Below are positions 1 through 6,526 of a stretch of DNA of 12,806 nucleotides, in pieces (within the stretch, counting starts at the first letter, position 1; every line of letters starts with the position of its first letter). A program made the position numbers and the translations under genes. The stretch is from RGIG3009 sp964470515 (lineage in GTDB: Bacteria > Bacillota > Clostridia > Oscillospirales > Acutalibacteraceae): the NCBI GenBank assembly GCA_964470515.1, contig CAYYDD010000048.1, positions 1 to 12,806 on the forward strand, in the 5' to 3' direction. A model generated the notes under the pieces. It had not been told where the DNA came from and searched no databases. It saw only the letters and a program-made list of their open reading frames with translations.

Positions 1-1134
1 AGCCACCATCCGTGGGACCGCAACGGCCTGAAATTCTTTCTGCCCACCGGCGGCGTTGAGGGTAGCGAGCTCAGCGAGATACTGAGCTTGGCTGCGGAGG
101 GCGCCGCGGCTCCCGCCGCTCTCGGCACGGTCGAGCAAAGCGAGTATATGACGCAGTATGCCGCCCGTCTGCGTACGCTCATCATTGAGGGTGCCGGTCT
201 CGGCGATACACCGCTTGAGGGGATGCATATCGTGGTGGATGCCGGTAACGGTGTAGGCGGCTTTTATGCGTCCGAGGTGCTCGCGCCGCTGGGCGCGGAC
301 GTGTCCGGTAGTCAATTTCTAGAGCCTGACGGTCGCTTCCCAAATCATATTCCGAATCCCGAAAACGCCGAGGCGATGGAGTCGGTGTGCAGTGCGGTGC
401 GCCGTGTGGGTGCCGATCTCGGTATCATCTTTGATACCGATGTTGACCGCGCGGGCTGTGTCGGTGCTGACGGTCGCGAGATCAACCGCAACCGTCTGGT
501 CGCGCTGGCGGCGGCCATTGCGTTGGAGGCCAATGCGGGGGGCACCGTCGTGACCGACTCGGTCACGTCCGACGGCTTAAAGCAATTTATCGAGCAAACG
601 CTGGGAGGCGTGCATTGCCGTTTCAAGCGCGGATACAAAAATGTCATCAACGAGGCACAACGGCTGAATCGCGAGGGTGTCAACTCGCCCCTTGCCATTG
701 AAACGTCGGGTCACGCCGCCCTGCGGGATAACTATTTTCTGGATGACGGTGCGTATCTCGTTACCCGTATCATCATTAAGGCGGTGCAGCTGCGCACACA
801 GGGGAAAACGCTGGAGAATCTCATTGCCGCACTGCCCGAACCTGCGGAGAGCCGCGAGGTGCGCTTCACTATCACCGTGCCGGATTTTCGTGCCTACGGC
901 GAGCGGGTGCTGGCCGAGCTGGAACCGTATGCGAGGGCGCAGGGCTGGCGTGTGGCGGATGACAGCCGCGAGGGTGTACGCGTGTCGCTGTGTGACGGTT
1001 GGTTTTTGCTACGCCTCAGTGTGCACGACCCCGTGATGCCGCTGAACGTGGAAAGCAACGCCGTCGGCGGTTGTGATGTGATCTTGGAACAGCTGCGGCC
1101 GTTCATTGAACGGCAAAGCGGCCTGCGGAGGTAA
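1..1134 (+). CDS. Phosphomannomutase/phosphoglucomutase family protein, 5' end missing
   Basis: This is an alpha-D-phosphohexomutase, which moves a phosphate between the C6 and C1 hydroxyls of a hexose phosphate in the cytoplasm and so feeds sugar-nucleotide and cell-envelope synthesis. The frame is open from base 1 and 377 residues are visible. The first codons read SHHPWDRNGLKFF, the end of a TASH-P-x-x-NG-K type active-site loop, so the first visible Ser is probably the phosphorylated catalytic Ser. Further family marks follow in order: the metal-binding loop DTDVDR at visible residues 145-150, the sugar-binding motif ETSGH at 234-238, and a C-terminal phosphate-binding stretch LRLSVHDP near 337-344. 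By comparison with relatives of about 500 residues, roughly the first 120 residues lie outside the window. The GTG/TTG/ATG codons inside the frame are not the real start. The last codons contain the ribosome binding site of prmA. The exact sugar specificity cannot be read from the sequence. Confidence 0.9.
   Translation, partial: SHHPWDRNGLKFFLPTGGVEGSELSEILSLAAEGAAAPAALGTVEQSEYMTQYAARLRTLIIEGAGLGDTPLEGMHIVVDAGNGVGGFYASEVLAPLGADVSGSQFLEPDGRFPNHIPNPENAEAMESVCSAVRRVGADLGIIFDTDVDRAGCVGADGREINRNRLVALAAAIALEANAGGTVVTDSVTSDGLKQFIEQTLGGVHCRFKRGYKNVINEAQRLNREGVNSPLAIETSGHAALRDNYFLDDGAYLVTRIIIKAVQLRTQGKTLENLIAALPEPAESREVRFTITVPDFRAYGERVLAELEPYARAQGWRVADDSREGVRVSLCDGWFLLRLSVHDPVMPLNVESNAVGGCDVILEQLRPFIERQSGLRR
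1127..1132 (+). promoter_or_regulatory. Ribosome binding site that decides the prmA start
   Basis: GGAGGT lies in the last codons and stop of the upstream mutase gene. An ATG directly after that stop (1135) would sit only 3 bases from GGAGG, whereas the in-frame ATG at 1141 is at a normal distance of 9 bases. The position suggests translational coupling of prmA to the upstream gene. Confidence 0.6.
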
Positions 1135-1140
1135 ATGACG

Positions 1141-2070
1141 ATGTCAATGGATTGGACGGAAGTACGGATTCGTGTAGCAACGGCGGATACCGAGCGCGCC
1201 TCGGCGATCGCCAATATGGCGGTGCCGCACGGCATTTACGTGGAGGATTACAGCGACCTTGAGGAGGGCGCACGGGAGATCGCGCGCATCGACCTCATTG
1301 ACGAGGAGCTACTCAAACGCGACCGTACGCACAGTATTATTCATATTTATCTAGAGCCGCAGGAAAATCCCGCCGAAACGGTTGTCTTTTTGCACGAGCG
1401 TCTGTCGGCCTGCGGTATCGACAGCGAGGTTGATACCAAGTGCATCAGCGAGCAGGATTGGGCGAATAACTGGAAGCAGTATTTCAAGCCGCTGTCGGTC
1501 GGTAGCCGCCTGCTTATTTGTCCCACGTGGGAGACGGTGGAGAATACCGCAGGTCGTGTCAAGCTGTCCATTGACCCCGGTATGGCGTTCGGTACCGGTG
1601 GGCACGATACTACCCGTATGGTGCTGGAGGCCGTGGAGCAGTACGTTACCCCCGAGGCGGACGTGCTGGACGTCGGCTGCGGCAGCGGTATTCTGTCGGT
1701 CGCGTCGTTGCTGCTGGGCGCCCGTTCCGCCGTGGGCGTGGATATCGATGCCCTTGCCGTCAAGATGGCGGTGGAAAACGGTGCGATCAACGGCTTTGCC
1801 GAGCCGCGCTACACCATTTTGCAGGGCGATCTGGTGGACAGGATCACCGGGCGGTATCACATCATCCTTGCCAACATCGTCGCGGATGCCATTTTAAAGC
1901 TGTCGCCCGTGATCCCGCAGTTCCTGCTGCCCGGCGGTGTGTACATTGTGTCCGGCATTATTGAGGAACGCGGCACCGAGGTTGAGGCAGGGCTTACCGC
2001 CTGCGGCTTTACCTTGAAGCAACGCCTGACGTACGGCGGCTGGTGCTGCTTCGTGTGCGGAAAGGACTAA
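1141..2070 (+). CDS. prmA: Ribosomal protein L11 methyltransferase PrmA
   Basis: This cytoplasmic SAM-dependent enzyme trimethylates amino groups of ribosomal protein L11. The chosen start gives 309 residues, close to the usual length of about 300-315, and the N-terminus MSMDWTEV fits the substrate-recognition domain of clostridial PrmA. The C-terminal Rossmann-type domain carries motif I, VLDVGCGSGILS, with the SAM-binding D177-x-G-x-G-x-G183, followed by an acidic VGVDID. The ILANIVADAI segment with N245 is the family's substrate/SAM-site loop. Start choice: ATG 1141 has a 9-base spacing from GGAGG. ATG 1135, two codons earlier and directly after the previous stop, is the alternative, and 1147 is less likely. 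Only 3 bases separate its stop from rsmE. The prmA-rsmE pair is a common Firmicutes arrangement and is probably co-transcribed here. Confidence 0.95.
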   Translation: MSMDWTEVRIRVATADTERASAIANMAVPHGIYVEDYSDLEEGAREIARIDLIDEELLKRDRTHSIIHIYLEPQENPAETVVFLHERLSACGIDSEVDTKCISEQDWANNWKQYFKPLSVGSRLLICPTWETVENTAGRVKLSIDPGMAFGTGGHDTTRMVLEAVEQYVTPEADVLDVGCGSGILSVASLLLGARSAVGVDIDALAVKMAVENGAINGFAEPRYTILQGDLVDRITGRYHIILANIVADAILKLSPVIPQFLLPGGVYIVSGIIEERGTEVEAGLTACGFTLKQRLTYGGWCCFVCGKD

Positions 2071-2073
2071 GGT

Positions 2074-2796
2074 ATGTCACGGTTTTTTGTTGCACCGTTT
2101 GGCGGCGATACCGCCATCCTTACCGGGCAGGAGGCTCACCACATCGCGCGGGTGCTACGTATGCGGATGGGGGAGGAGCTCACGCTGTGCGACGGTGCTG
2201 GCACGGACTATAGTTGCCGTATTCTGTCGGTGAGCGACGGTGAGGTGCGTGCGGAGGTGTTGTACCGCCGCCCGACCGCCAGCGAGCCGACGACGGCGGT
2301 CACGCTGTATCAGGGTTTGCCGAAAAGCGAAAAAATGGAGCTCATCGTGCAGAAATGCGTGGAGATCGGTGTGACGCGCGTCGTGCCGGTCTCGATGGCA
2401 CGCAGTATTGTCAAATTAAACGCCGCCGAGGGGGCGAAAAAGGTCGCCCGCTGGCAAAAGATCGCCGCATCCGCCGCCGAGCAGAGCGGTCGCGGTATCG
2501 TGCCCGAGGTCGCGGAGCCGCTCTCATTTAAGCAGCTGCTTCAGGCAGTGGAATATGAAAATACCGTCACCTTTTACGAGGGAGGCGGTGCACCGCTGTC
2601 GGAGCTTGTCAGGGCCGATACTCGGCAGATATCCCTCGTCATCGGGCCGGAGGGCGGCTTTGAGGAGAAGGAGATCGAACACCTGAAAGCGGTGGGGGCG
2701 CACGTGGCCACGCTCGGTCCGCGTATCCTGCGGTGCGAAACCGCGCCGCTGGTGGCTCTGTCCGTTGTAATGCAATTAACGGAAAATATGAATTAA
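2074..2796 (+). CDS. rsmE: 16S rRNA (uracil-1498-N3)-methyltransferase RsmE
   Basis: RsmE methylates N3 of U1498 in helix 44 of 16S rRNA, near the decoding site of the small subunit. It is a SPOUT-class enzyme. The 240 residues match the usual length. The N-terminal part (about residues 1-70) is the PUA-like RNA-binding domain with HHIARVLRMRMGEELTLCDG. The C-terminal SPOUT knot domain shows YQGLPKSEKMELIVQKCVEIGV, IGPEGGFEEKEI (GPEGG at 191-195) and the knot signature LRCETAP at 219-225. The gene begins 3 bases after prmA, with AAAGGA just upstream in the prmA 3' end. No terminator is evident after its stop; the next element is a promoter for the following small gene. Confidence 0.96.
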   Translation: MSRFFVAPFGGDTAILTGQEAHHIARVLRMRMGEELTLCDGAGTDYSCRILSVSDGEVRAEVLYRRPTASEPTTAVTLYQGLPKSEKMELIVQKCVEIGVTRVVPVSMARSIVKLNAAEGAKKVARWQKIAASAAEQSGRGIVPEVAEPLSFKQLLQAVEYENTVTFYEGGGAPLSELVRADTRQISLVIGPEGGFEEKEIEHLKAVGAHVATLGPRILRCETAPLVALSVVMQLTENMN

Positions 2797-2799
2797 GCA

Positions 2800-2827
2800 T
2801 TGCAAACGGGAAAAACTATGGTACAAT
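2800..2827 (+). promoter_or_regulatory. Sigma-A type promoter with extended -10 for the DUF1858 gene
   Basis: TTGCAA (2800-2805) as the -35 and TACAAT (2822-2827) as the -10 are separated by 16 bases. TG at 2819-2820, one base before the hexamer, makes an extended -10. Transcription would start near 2834, about 25 bases before the ATG at 2860. The element lies in the gap after rsmE. Confidence 0.75.
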
Positions 2828-2859
2828 AGAATTGATAACATACAAAGGAGCTTCAAATT

Positions 2860-3057
2860 ATGCAAGTAACAAAAGATATGATTATCGGTGATATCCTGGA
2901 TATGGATCGCACCACCGCGCCCTTCTTTCTGGAGATGGGTATGCACTGCCTCGGCTGTCCCTCGGCTCGCGGCGAAACGCTGGAGCAGGCCTGCGCCGTT
3001 CACGGTGTGGATGCGGACGAAATGGTCGAGAAGATCAACCGGCATCTGAGCAAGTAA
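2860..3057 (+). CDS. DUF1858 domain protein with CxxC redox motif
   Basis: This is a 65-residue cytoplasmic protein made of a single DUF1858 domain, also described as a hybrid-cluster-protein-associated disulfide redox domain. The N-terminal part MQVTKDMIIGDILDMD and the central MGMHCLGCPSARGETLEQAC are typical. The likely redox or metal-binding pair is C30-LG-C33, with another Cys at 45. The molecular role of this family is not firmly established; a thiol/disulfide or small-ligand sensing role is inferred from the CxxC and from the family name. It has its own promoter, an AAAGGAG ribosome binding site 9 bases before the ATG, and a hairpin terminator 9 bases after its stop, so it appears to be made as an independent short transcript of about 260 bases. 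There is no hybrid cluster protein gene nearby. The stop TAA is followed at once by TGA. Confidence 0.88.
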   Translation: MQVTKDMIIGDILDMDRTTAPFFLEMGMHCLGCPSARGETLEQACAVHGVDADEMVEKINRHLSK

Positions 3058-3066
3058 TGAAAGGCG

Positions 3067-3093
3067 GCGGCTCGCGGTGCGAGCCGCTTTCTT
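3067..3093 (+). terminator. Intrinsic terminator after the DUF1858 gene
   Basis: An 8-bp perfect G/C-rich stem (3067-3074 with 3080-3087, arms GCGGCTCG/CGAGCCGC) closes a 5-base loop, and a ninth C-G pair is possible. It is followed by a moderate T-run, TTTCTT (3088-3093). The T-run is short and interrupted, so read-through into trmK is plausible; the trmK ribosome binding site starts 2 bases later. Confidence 0.75.
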
Positions 3094-3105
3094 GTAGGTG
3101 ATACT

Positions 3106-3774
3106 ATGTTGGATTCTCGTTTGCGCCTGGCTGCCGAGCTTGTGCGGGCGGGCAGCCGCGTGGCGGATATCGGTACCGACCACGCGCATCTGCCGGTCAC
3201 GCTCGTCCGTGAGGGGCGTTGTCCGTCAGCCATTGCCTCGGACGTGCGTGAGGGGCCCGCGGCCAACGCCTGCCGCAACGTGGAGGAGGCCGGGCTGGGG
3301 GCTGTGATCTCTGTCCGTCTGGGCGACGGCTTACATACCGTACAGCCGGAGGAGGCGGATGATATCGTCATTGCCGGTATGGGCGGCGAGACCGTAGCCG
3401 CTATTCTGGAGGAAGCACCGTGGTTGCAGAATGCCCGCTATCGGCTTATCCTGCAACCGATGACCCGCGCGGAGCGGCTTCGTGCCTATCTGTTTGCCAA
3501 CGGCTTTGCCATTCGCGAGGAGCGTGTCACCCGCGTCGGTCGGCATTGGTACACCGTGCTGTGTGCGGAATACACCGGCGAGGTGACCGAGGCCGACGAG
3601 GCCTTGTGCCATGTCGGTCGTATCCCGTTACCGTCGGGGGACGGCTATTTGCAGGTGGTGGAGCACCGCCTTGTCCGTCAGCAAAATGCGCATCCCACCC
3701 CGGAGGGGGAGCGGTGCTTGAACGACGTTCGCCGCTACCGCAGCGGTGTATGGCGTCCGTGGGAGGAATTTTGA
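3106..3774 (+). CDS. trmK: tRNA (adenine(22)-N1)-methyltransferase TrmK
   Basis: TrmK methylates N1 of A22 in the D-arm of bacterial tRNAs using SAM. The protein has 222 residues, near the family norm of about 225-240. The SAM-binding motif I is VADIGTDHAHLPV (D21-x-G23-x-D25-H26), followed by the acidic ASDV. IAGMGGE at residues 89-95 and LILQPM around Q117-P118 are the characteristic motifs of the COG2384 family; the latter is the catalytic-loop equivalent. The C-terminal part, rich in Glu, Arg and His, fits the family's helical C-terminal domain. AGGTG five bases before the ATG is a modest ribosome binding site. The stop overlaps the nif3 start (TGATG), indicating coupled translation; trmK-nif3 is a well-known Firmicutes pair. 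No promoter is visible between the preceding terminator and this gene. Confidence 0.95.
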   Translation: MLDSRLRLAAELVRAGSRVADIGTDHAHLPVTLVREGRCPSAIASDVREGPAANACRNVEEAGLGAVISVRLGDGLHTVQPEEADDIVIAGMGGETVAAILEEAPWLQNARYRLILQPMTRAERLRAYLFANGFAIREERVTRVGRHWYTVLCAEYTGEVTEADEALCHVGRIPLPSGDGYLQVVEHRLVRQQNAHPTPEGERCLNDVRRYRSGVWRPWEEF

Positions 3775-4517
3775 TGAAAATTGCAGAAATTTTTGATTTA
3801 TTACAGCAAAAAGCCCCGTTTGAGCTGGCCGAGCCGTATGACAACGTCGGTCTGCTCGTCGGCAGCGGCGACGGTGAGGTGACCACCGTGCTCGTCACGC
3901 TGGATATCACGCACGACGCTATCGATGCGGCGGTCGCCGCAGGAGCAGAGCTGATCGTCAGCCACCACCCCGTCATCTTTGAGCCGCTGCGCACGTTGGA
4001 GCGCGGCAGTGTGCCGTACCGTCTGGCTCAGCACGGCATTGCCGCGATCTGCGCACATACCAATCTGGATCGCGCGGAGGGTGGCGTGAACGATTGCTTG
4101 TGTGAGCGGCTGGGGCTGTCAAACGTGCGTCTCGGACCGGACGGTATGTGCCGTTTGGGTGAGTTTCCTCAGCCGCTGCCGGCTGAGGACTTCGGGCGGC
4201 TCGTTGCGCGGGTGCTGGATACCCCCGTGCGGCTGAAGGCCGGCAGCGATGCCGTGCGTACCGTGGCACTGTGCGGCGGCGGTGCGGGTGACCGCGTACT
4301 GCCCCTGCTCGGTGAAGCGGATGCCGCCCTCACGGGTGAGGTCAAGCATCACGTGTGGCTGGAGGTGCCGCCTGCCAAAACGATGGCCGACGGCGGCCAT
4401 TATGCCACCGAGGTGGTGGTGACCGATCGCTTGGTCGAGTGGATCTCCGCCGCGTTCCCGTCGCTTTGCGTGGTACTGCACCGCGGTAAGGCTCCTTATT
4501 CTATGGCGAAGGATTGA
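3774..4517 (+). CDS. Nif3-like dinuclear metal centre protein (YqfO/YbgI family)
   Basis: This is a Nif3 (NGG1-interacting factor 3) family protein with 247 residues, the length of the short single-domain form such as E. coli YbgI. It lacks the extra PII/CutA-like middle domain of Bacillus YqfO (about 370 residues). The expected metal ligands are all present: H64 and H65 in VSHHPVIF, H95/D99 in CAHTNLD, and H209/E213 in GHYATE. The family forms toroidal hexamers with a two-metal site. Its biochemical role is unsettled, with a GTP cyclohydrolase/FolE2-like annotation in some databases and a suspected nucleotide or metal-dependent hydrolase role. The start is fixed by GGGAGGAA at 3761-3768 and the one-base TGATG overlap with trmK. 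The frame is open upstream to 3420, but that part overlaps trmK and is not homologous. It is adjacent to rqcH, 7 bases downstream. Confidence 0.92.
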   Translation: MKIAEIFDLLQQKAPFELAEPYDNVGLLVGSGDGEVTTVLVTLDITHDAIDAAVAAGAELIVSHHPVIFEPLRTLERGSVPYRLAQHGIAAICAHTNLDRAEGGVNDCLCERLGLSNVRLGPDGMCRLGEFPQPLPAEDFGRLVARVLDTPVRLKAGSDAVRTVALCGGGAGDRVLPLLGEADAALTGEVKHHVWLEVPPAKTMADGGHYATEVVVTDRLVEWISAAFPSLCVVLHRGKAPYSMAKD

Positions 4518-4524
4518 TGGTATT

Positions 4525-6252
4525 ATGGCACTCGACGGCGCGTTTTTACATTGCCTGCGGGACGAGCTGTGGCAGCGGCTGCAGGATACCCGCATTGATA
4601 AGATCCACCAGCCCTCCCGCGAGGAGCTGGTGTTTACCATGCGTGGGCGGAACGGCTCGGAAAAGCTGTATCTGTCCGCGCGTGTCAACTCGCCGCGCGT
4701 GCAGCTCATTTCCGTGTCGCCGGAAAATCCCGCCTCGCCGCCGCCGTTTTGTATGCTGCTGCGTAAGCGGCTCACCGGCGCACGGCTTGCGGATATCCGT
4801 CAGCCCGGCTTGGAGCGGGTGCTGTATTTTGATTTCGATGCTGTCAACGAGCTTGGTGACACCGTTCGTCTGACGATGGCGGCGGAGCTGATGGGTCGGC
4901 ACAGCAATCTTATCCTGATCGGGGAGGAGGCTCGCATCGTCGATGCGGTCAAGCGCGTCGATCTGTCGATGTCCCCGATGCGCCCCATTTTGCCCGGCGC
5001 ACCGTATCTGCTCCCGCCCGCCGATGCCGCGCGGCGGGATGCGCTGCTGTGTACCGCCGCACAGCTCGCTGATACCGTTCTCGGCAGCGGTCTGCCGACG
5101 GATAAGGCACTGCAAAGCAGCGTGCAGGGCTTTTCGCCGCTAATTTGCCGAGAGATCGCGCATCTGGTGGGCGAGGGTGACCGTGCGCAGTTGGAGGCGG
5201 CCATTGAAAAATTCCGCGCATCCCTGCTGTCGGACGGTCGCCGTGTGCCGTATCTCGTCTACCGCCCCGACGGTACGCCGCTGGAATTCAGCTTTTTGCC
5301 CATCACGCAGTACGGACTGGATGCAAGCGGGCGCGAGGCGGCCTCGTTCTCCGAATTACTTACCGACTTTTACGCCGAAAAGGATAACGCGGAGCGAATG
5401 CGTCGCTATGCGCACGATATCACCCGTACGCTGAATACCGCTATCGACCGCCTGACCCGCAAGCTGGATAATCAGCGGCGGGAGCTGGCCGCATCGGTGG
5501 ATCGCGACCGCAAGCGGCTGTATGCCGATCTCATCAACGCCAATCTGCACGCGATCCCGAAGGGGGTCGCCTCGGTGGAGCTGATAAATTACTACGACGA
5601 AAACTGCGCGATGCTCACCGTGCCGCTCGATCCGGCACTGTCCGCCGCACGCAACGCGCAGAAGTATTATAAGGAATACCGCAAGGCCAAGACCGCCGAG
5701 GAGGTGTTGCAGCGCCAGATCGCCCTCGGTGAGGAGGAGCTACGCTATCTGGAGTCGGTGTCGGACGCGCTCTCCCGCGCTTCGGGCACCCGCGAGCTGG
5801 AGGAGCTACGGCAGGAGCTGGAGCAAAGCGGCTATCTGCGCGCCAAAAAGGAAAAGCGCCGTGCGGTACAGCCGACAAAGCCGTTCGCCTTTGTGTCGGA
5901 TGACGGGTTTACCATTTTGGTTGGCCGCAACAACGTGCAGAACGACCGCCTGACCACCCGTACCGCGAGGGGGAGCGATTGGTGGTTTCACACGAAGAAT
6001 ATTCCCGGCTCGCACACGGTCATCCTGACCGAGGGTGCCGAGCCGCCGGAAACAACGATGCGGCAGGCTTCGGTGCTTGCCGCCACCCATTCCAAGGCGG
6101 CACAATCGGCGCAGGTGCCGGTGGATTACACGCAGATACGATACGTCAAGAAGCCGACGGGGGCCAAGCCCGGTATGGTGATCTATGAGAACAACCGTAC
6201 CGTCTACGTCACCCCCGATCCCGCCCTTGCCGCCCGCCTGCGGAACGAATAA
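4525..6252 (+). CDS. rqcH: RqcH, Rqc2/NEMF-family ribosome quality control factor (NFACT protein, FbpA/PavA-like)
   Basis: In bacteria RqcH binds 50S subunits that still carry a stalled peptidyl-tRNA, recruits tRNA-Ala and drives template-free Ala tailing that marks the chain for degradation. Older annotations call it a fibronectin-binding protein. The 575 residues match the family. Seen in order: NFACT-N from MALDGAFLHCL to about residue 170, including ELMGRHSNLIL (MGRHSN at 123-128); a helix-hairpin-helix-like section around 190-235; two coiled-coil segments, about 292-330 and 381-435, rich in Arg, Lys, Glu and Gln; and NFACT-R/DUF814 from about 450 with DWWFHTKNIPGSHTVI (D485 to I500). At positions 97-98, where B. 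subtilis RqcH has Asp-Arg, this protein has Glu-Arg (GLERVLYF). The start has AAGGA 11 bases upstream in the nif3 3' end. Context with rRNA/tRNA methylases fits a translation cluster. Confidence 0.95.
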   Translation: MALDGAFLHCLRDELWQRLQDTRIDKIHQPSREELVFTMRGRNGSEKLYLSARVNSPRVQLISVSPENPASPPPFCMLLRKRLTGARLADIRQPGLERVLYFDFDAVNELGDTVRLTMAAELMGRHSNLILIGEEARIVDAVKRVDLSMSPMRPILPGAPYLLPPADAARRDALLCTAAQLADTVLGSGLPTDKALQSSVQGFSPLICREIAHLVGEGDRAQLEAAIEKFRASLLSDGRRVPYLVYRPDGTPLEFSFLPITQYGLDASGREAASFSELLTDFYAEKDNAERMRRYAHDITRTLNTAIDRLTRKLDNQRRELAASVDRDRKRLYADLINANLHAIPKGVASVELINYYDENCAMLTVPLDPALSAARNAQKYYKEYRKAKTAEEVLQRQIALGEEELRYLESVSDALSRASGTRELEELRQELEQSGYLRAKKEKRRAVQPTKPFAFVSDDGFTILVGRNNVQNDRLTTRTARGSDWWFHTKNIPGSHTVILTEGAEPPETTMRQASVLAATHSKAAQSAQVPVDYTQIRYVKKPTGAKPGMVIYENNRTVYVTPDPALAARLRNE

Positions 6253-6287
6253 AACGTTGCGGAAATTGCTAAAAATAAAAGGAGAGT

Positions 6288-6330
6288 CAAGCTCCCCCGG
6301 TCACGGCTTGGCCGTGACCGGGGGAGCTTG
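6288..6330. repeat. Perfect 20-bp inverted repeat (long hairpin)
   Basis: Bases 6288-6307 and 6311-6330 are exact reverse complements (arms begin CAAGCTCCCCCGG) separated by a TTG loop. The hairpin starts 36 bases after the rqcH stop. No T-run follows it on the + strand (TACGACAAC), so it is not a textbook intrinsic terminator. On the - strand, T-rich sequence follows only after several bases. Plausible roles are an mRNA 3' end stabiliser, a factor-assisted stop, or a copy of a dispersed REP-like palindromic repeat; only a genome-wide count would tell. Confidence 0.85.
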
Positions 6331-6342
6331 TACGACAACAGC

Positions 6343-6363
6343 GGAACGCATAAATGCGGTTCC
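6343..6363 (+). other. Second weak hairpin downstream of the long palindrome
   Basis: GGAACGCA (6343-6350) pairs with TGC plus GTTCC (6355-6363) around a TAAA loop, giving 8 pairs with one bulged G at 6358. A TTTT tract follows about 10 bases later (6373-6376), too far for a standard terminator. Together with the longer palindrome it may form a tandem 3' end structure for the rqcH transcript. Confidence 0.35.
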
Positions 6364-6464
6364 CTACGCTTGATTTTATCAATTCCACAAATCCAAAAAC
6401 ACCGCATAGGCATCCGATCAACAAAGAATTACACAAGAAAGTCCGGGAAATAAGCGGAAGTCTC

Positions 6465-6493
6465 TTGCAATCGTCCTTCAAGTGTGATAAAAT
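6465..6493 (+). promoter_or_regulatory. Sigma-A type promoter with extended -10 for asnA
   Basis: TTGCAA (6465-6470) as the -35 and TAAAAT (6488-6493) as the -10 are separated by exactly 17 bases, with TG at 6485-6486 forming an extended -10. Transcription would start about 6500, giving an untranslated leader of only some 27 bases before ATG 6527. This leaves no room for a leader-RNA switch between the promoter and the gene. Confidence 0.8.
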
Positions 6494-6526
6494 GATCTTC
6501 AAATTATCCGAGAAGAGGTCTGGCGC

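Larger units (their letters stand above)
6253..6526. other. Intergenic region between rqcH and asnA
   Basis: This 274-base gap is visibly richer in A+T than the flanking genes. It contains a 20-bp perfect palindromic hairpin (6288-6330), a weaker hairpin (6343-6363), about 100 bases with no recognisable structure (6364-6464), the asnA promoter (6465-6493) and the asnA ribosome binding site, AGAGGT (6514-6519). Short reading frames on either strand across it are products of the palindrome and show no protein family. No T-box or riboswitch core was recognised. Confidence 0.7.

Noticed and set aside
3420..3773. Upstream extension of the nif3 frame
   Set aside because: It overlaps trmK entirely, has no matching ribosome binding site, and the Nif3 domain begins exactly at ATG 3774 with a good GGGAGGAA.
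6288..6330. Standard intrinsic terminator for rqcH
   Set aside because: The stem is excellent, but the sequence after it (TACGACAAC) has no T-run on the + strand, so it was annotated as an inverted repeat instead.
6204..6502. Short reading frames on both strands across the palindrome
   Set aside because: Their similar peptides are simply produced by the palindrome read from either side; there is no convincing start signal or protein family.
6253..6526. T-box or other leader riboswitch for asnA
   Set aside because: Asparagine genes in Firmicutes can have T-boxes, but no T-box core (GGGTGGNACC-type) is present and the promoter at 6465-6493 leaves a leader of only about 27 bases.
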